The notes under the pieces were generated by a model that had not been told where the DNA came from, made no database searches, and saw nothing but the letters and a program-made list of their open reading frames with translations. A program made the translations under genes and the position numbers. A stretch of 64,000 nt of DNA from Nesterenkonia lutea (GTDB taxonomy: Bacteria > Actinomycetota > Actinomycetes > Actinomycetales > Micrococcaceae), in the NCBI RefSeq assembly GCF_014873955.1, contig NZ_JADBED010000001.1, positions 868,001 to 932,000 of the forward strand, given 5' to 3'. Of the stretch, positions 61,410 through 64,000 are shown piece by piece (positions within the stretch are counted from its first letter, which is position 1; every line of letters starts with the position of its first letter).

Positions 61410-61834
61410 CGTCCCCACCGTCTCTGGCGCGCTGGGTGAAGGTGCCCGCCGTCAGGGTCCGGCAGGAGGACGTGATGATCGCCTCGAGCCCCTTCAGATC
61501 CACCTGATCGAGGCTCGGCAGATAGATGCACCCGACTCCGGTGCTGTGCGGACCCAGCGTCGCAAGCGCCTCGGCATGGGCTCCGACCCCGTCCGGCAGG
61601 TACACGACTGTGGACGTTCGGCGGGGAGCGAATGCCGCCGCAGGTGCATTCCCCTCACGGGCCCGAGGCATATCGGTAGTGGTAGGACCCGAACCCGATG
61701 ATGCGCCCCCAGAGCACCGGGGTGTGGCCCGTGGCCTTCTGCATCAGCGGCACAAGCCTGAGGGCGTCGCGCTGCCGGGCCGCGGGCACCACTGAGGAGA
61801 TGAAATCGTCCACGCTGCCGCCGGAGGGTTCCAT
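61396..61834 (-). pseudogene. DUF1801 (YdhG-like) protein gene with a frameshift
   Basis: The reading frame starts at the ATG at 61834 (MEPSGGSVDDF), runs through GFGSYHYRYASG, and stops in the codon after the next proline. The remaining domain (REGNAPAAAFAPRRTST..., HSTGVGCIYLPSLDQVDLKGLE) continues in the +1 frame to 61396. Removing one C from the GGGCCC run at 61659-61664 restores one 145-aa DUF1801 protein. Either a real inactivating mutation or a sequence error. It overlaps the smc 3' end by 14 bp, convergently. Confidence 0.8.
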
Positions 61835-61887
61835 GGGAGTCCTTTCGCCGTCAATCCAGTATGCGCGCGGGGAATGCCGATCCCTAC

Positions 61888-61904
61888 TGTTGGGTTGAGC
61901 AACA
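61888..61904. promoter_or_regulatory. Inverted repeat TGTTG-N7-CAACA upstream of an MFS gene
   Basis: The 5-bp arms are perfect. GGGTTGA occurs inside the site and again 25 bp downstream (61917), followed by ACAAGGAG, which contains the ribosome-binding site of the MFS gene. Position 35 bp before the start suits a repressor site; no regulator gene is adjacent. Confidence 0.35.
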
Positions 61905-61938
61905 AGGATCATTGATGGGTTGAACAAGGAGCGGCTGG

Positions 61939-63153
61939 ATGACACGCGAGACGAAGACTGCGATCCCTTCTGAGCTGAAGGTCATGATCCTCGCGGCCTT
62001 CGTGATCGCGATCGGGTTCGGGATCGTGGCGCCGATCCTGCCGCAGTATGCCTCGGACTTCGGTGTCTCCGCGATGGCCGTCTCCGCCGTCGTCTCGGCC
62101 TTCGGGCTGTTCAGGCTGCTGTTCGCCCCCGCCTCGGGCAAGCTCACCCAGTGGCTGGGGGAGACCCCCGTGTACGTGATCGGCCTGCTGATCGTCGCCG
62201 CCTCCATGATCGCCACCGCGTTCGCCCCCAGCTATGAGCTGCTGCTGATCTTCCGTGCGCTGGGCGGCATCGGCTCGACGTTCTTCACGGTCTCGGCCAT
62301 GACCTTCATCGCCAGGAAATCCCCTCCCACGATCCGCGGCCGGGTCTCCGGGGCGTACGCCTCGGCGTTTCTGATCGGCAGCGTGGCCGGGCCCCTGGTC
62401 GGTTCCGGGCTGCTGGTCTTCGGACAGCGGGTCCCGTTCCTGGTCTATGGCGGCGCGCTGGTGATCGCGGCGATGATCGTGTTCTTCATGCTGCGGCAGT
62501 CGCGGCTGGAGGACCGTGGCCGGAAGGAGGACCGGGAGAAGGCCACCCTGGCGGAGGCCTGGCAGAACCGCGGCTACCGCGCCGCGCTGACTGCAGGCTT
62601 CGCCAACGGCTGGGCGACCTTCGGGCTGCGCAACTCCGTCGTGCCGCTCTTCGCGGCCTCCGCCTTCGTGGGGTCGGGGTGGTTCCTCGATTCCAGCCAG
62701 CTGGCGGGAGTCGCGCTGGCCACCTTCGCCGCAGGCAATGTGGCCGCCGTGCTGGTGTTCTCCCGGCGATCCGATCGTCATGGACGACGGCGGCCCATCA
62801 TCATCGGGCTGATGATCTCCGCGGTCGCCACGGGCTTTCTCGGGCTGGCGCCGAGCCCGCTGTGGCTCCTGCTGCTGAGCGTGATCGCCGGGGTCGGGAC
62901 CGGGCTGATGAACCCCGCACAGCAGGCAGCCATCGCAGACATCGTCGGTTCCGGACGCAATGGCGGGTCTGTGGTCTCCACGTTCCAGATGACCCAGGAC
63001 CTCGGTTCGATCATCGGTCCGCTGCTGGCAGGGTTCCTGGTGGATCAGCTGGGGTATTCGTGGGCCTTCGGCGTGACGGGAGTGATCCTGATGATCGGCG
63101 CGCTGGCCTGGTCCCGGGCCCCGGAGACGCTGGAACCTTCCACCGAACACTGA
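61939..63153 (+). CDS. MFS transporter, drug-efflux type
   Basis: 404 aa, 12 predicted helices. It begins with IAIGFGIVAPILPQYASDFG and has the motif A variant SDRHGRRRP between helices in the second half, plus RGRVSGAYASAFLIGSVAGPLVG in the first half, typical of proton-linked drug exporters (DHA1-like). AAGGAG lies 6-7 nt upstream of the ATG. Substrate unknown. Confidence 0.85.
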   Translation: MTRETKTAIPSELKVMILAAFVIAIGFGIVAPILPQYASDFGVSAMAVSAVVSAFGLFRLLFAPASGKLTQWLGETPVYVIGLLIVAASMIATAFAPSYELLLIFRALGGIGSTFFTVSAMTFIARKSPPTIRGRVSGAYASAFLIGSVAGPLVGSGLLVFGQRVPFLVYGGALVIAAMIVFFMLRQSRLEDRGRKEDREKATLAEAWQNRGYRAALTAGFANGWATFGLRNSVVPLFAASAFVGSGWFLDSSQLAGVALATFAAGNVAAVLVFSRRSDRHGRRRPIIIGLMISAVATGFLGLAPSPLWLLLLSVIAGVGTGLMNPAQQAAIADIVGSGRNGGSVVSTFQMTQDLGSIIGPLLAGFLVDQLGYSWAFGVTGVILMIGALAWSRAPETLEPSTEH

Positions 63154-63167
63154 GCCTGGCCCAGGAG

Positions 63168-63186
63168 GCCGAGCTAGGAGCTCGGC
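63168..63186. terminator. 8-bp hairpin after the MFS gene
   Basis: GCCGAGCT (63168-63175) and AGCTCGGC (63179-63186) with an AGG loop, 15 bp after the MFS stop. Likely the terminator of that gene, though there is no T-run. Confidence 0.5.
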
Positions 63187-63206
63187 GGCTGGTGCACAGA
63201 AACAGA

Positions 63207-63243
63207 GGCCGGTCCGGCGAGCGAGACGCTCACCGAACCGGCC
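63207..63243 (-). terminator. Terminator of the ammonium transporter gene
   Basis: A 17-position stem with two mismatches (63207-63223 with 63227-63243) and an AGA loop. On the minus strand it is followed by TCTGTTTCTG, so it terminates leftward transcription. Confidence 0.75.
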
Positions 63244-63277
63244 CCTGTCATTCTGCGGAGAGGACCCGGGGTCAGTG

Positions 63278-64000
63278 TTACTCCGGGGGTGCTCCGGCAG
63301 TGGTCCTGCGGGGGGTGCTGTCAGTCTCGAAGATGTAGGCATCCTCGTCGTGCTCTGAGCGGTCGATGCCCATGGTCTCGACCTCGGAGGTGACACGGAA
63401 ACCGATGGTGGCGTGGATGGCGTAGGCGATGATCGCGGTCATCACCACGGTGAAGACCAGTGTCACCAGCACCGCCACGATCTGTGAGCCCATGAGGCCC
63501 AGACCGCCGCCGTAGAAGAGTCCGCCGCGTTCACCATCGATGAGCTCGGCGCGGCCCAGCAGGCCGATCGCCACAGTGCCCCAGAGGCCGGCGACGAAGT
63601 GCAGGCCGACCACGTCGAGCGTGTCATCGAAGCCGAGCTTGTACTTCAGGCCCACCGCCAGGTAGCAGGCGAACCCGGAGACGGCACCGATGGTGATGGC
63701 GCCCACAGGGTCGACGTGAGCACAGGCGGGAGTGATGGCGACAAGACCGGCGACGATGCCCGAGGCTGCGCCGAGGGCGGTCGGCTTCTCTCCACGGACT
63801 CGCTGGGTGACCAGCCAGACGACCAGGGCAGCGGCCGGTGCAAGCAGGGTGTTGACCCAGATGAGACCAGCTTCGCCGGCCTCGGCAGCAGCGCCGCCGT
63901 TGAAGCCGAACCAGCCGAACCAGAGCAGCGAGGCGCCCAGCAGCACGAACGGCGTGTTGTGGGGACGATGTGATTCACGCTGGGTGAAGTTGCGACGCTT
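63278..64000 (-). CDS. amt: Ammonium transporter, C-terminal 240 residues (gene cut by window edge)
   Basis: The open frame continues to the right edge of the window; the visible part begins KRRNFTQRESHRPHNTPFVL. Amt hallmarks include LLWFGWFGFNGG, AITPACAHVDPVGAITIG, LKYKLGFDDTLDVVGLHFVAG and GLWGTVAIGLLG (the conserved D and H residues of the Amt pore). The cytoplasmic tail of about 40 residues ends the protein. In actinobacteria amt is usually followed by glnB upstream-side genes outside this window. Internal GTG/ATG codons are not the start. Confidence 0.94.
   Translation of the reverse strand, partial: KRRNFTQRESHRPHNTPFVLLGASLLWFGWFGFNGGAAAEAGEAGLIWVNTLLAPAAALVVWLVTQRVRGEKPTALGAASGIVAGLVAITPACAHVDPVGAITIGAVSGFACYLAVGLKYKLGFDDTLDVVGLHFVAGLWGTVAIGLLGRAELIDGERGGLFYGGGLGLMGSQIVAVLVTLVFTVVMTAIIAYAIHATIGFRVTSEVETMGIDRSEHDEDAYIFETDSTPRRTTAGAPPE

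Overview
The window is chromosomal DNA from a high-GC Gram-positive bacterium of the actinobacterial order Micrococcales, probably Micrococcaceae (for example a Nesterenkonia, Arthrobacter or Kocuria relative). The evidence is mycothiol-linked redox genes (mycothione reductase and an Rv2466c-like protein), the gcvH-garA-merR-DUF151-merR order known from Mycobacterium tuberculosis Rv1826-Rv1830, the folC-DUF4233-ndk order, a translational-type T-box in front of ileS, paired clpP genes before clpX, and many GTG starts. The many acidic proteins hint at halotolerance (inference). Most of the window is ordinary core genome; there is no CRISPR array, rRNA operon, integrase or insertion sequence.

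Layout. 0-6 kb: a partial unknown gene, then sbcD-sbcC-MFS in one overlapping operon. 6-10.3 kb, minus strand: alpha/beta hydrolase, malate:quinone oxidoreductase, an orphan Tat-exported peptide-type binding protein and tRNA-Leu(TAG). 10.5-17.7 kb: the most distinctive accessory block, with a DeoR regulator divergent from a TRAP transporter (dctPQM), a DUF1537 four-carbon acid-sugar kinase, an OtnI/Hyi-type isomerase and a class II ketose-bisphosphate aldolase. This is a self-contained uptake and catabolic operon for an unidentified small acid sugar. It lacks both the dehydrogenase and the OtnC decarboxylase of the characterised threonate/erythronate routes. 17.7-19.5 kb: bcp, an unknown gene, tRNA-Lys(CTT) and tRNA-Pro(TGG). 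19.5-24 kb: proteostasis genes tig, clpP1, clpP2, clpX. 24-28.5 kb: an LpqY-SugABC-like sugar ABC importer. 28.7-31.8 kb: gcvH, garA, ftsR-like merR, DUF151, second merR. 31.8-36.2 kb: ParA-like ATPase, ABM-domain protein, mycothione reductase, Rv2466c-like protein, SDR.

36.2-39.2 kb: an ATP-grasp enzyme divergent from a MurJ/MviN-like flippase. 39.2-50.9 kb: valS, MgtC-family protein, a sodium:solute symporter with a 43-aa partner peptide, T-box-ileS, folC, DUF4233, ndk. 51-57.8 kb: a surface-glycopolymer block. On the minus strand are a CphA-like ATP-grasp protein, a membrane O-acyltransferase with SGNH domain, and a Wzm/Wzt (TagGH-like) exporter; on the plus strand is wecB. 57.9-64 kb: smc directly after wecB, a frameshifted DUF1801 gene, an MFS transporter and the 3' part of an ammonium transporter.

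The best lead for an undescribed system is the TRAP / acid-sugar-kinase / isomerase / aldolase operon with its operator-like promoter region. The ATP-grasp / O-acyltransferase / ABC-exporter surface cluster is second. A recurring arrangement of a TANNNT -10 box placed 6-7 nt before ATG/GTG suggests leaderless transcripts for at least six genes.
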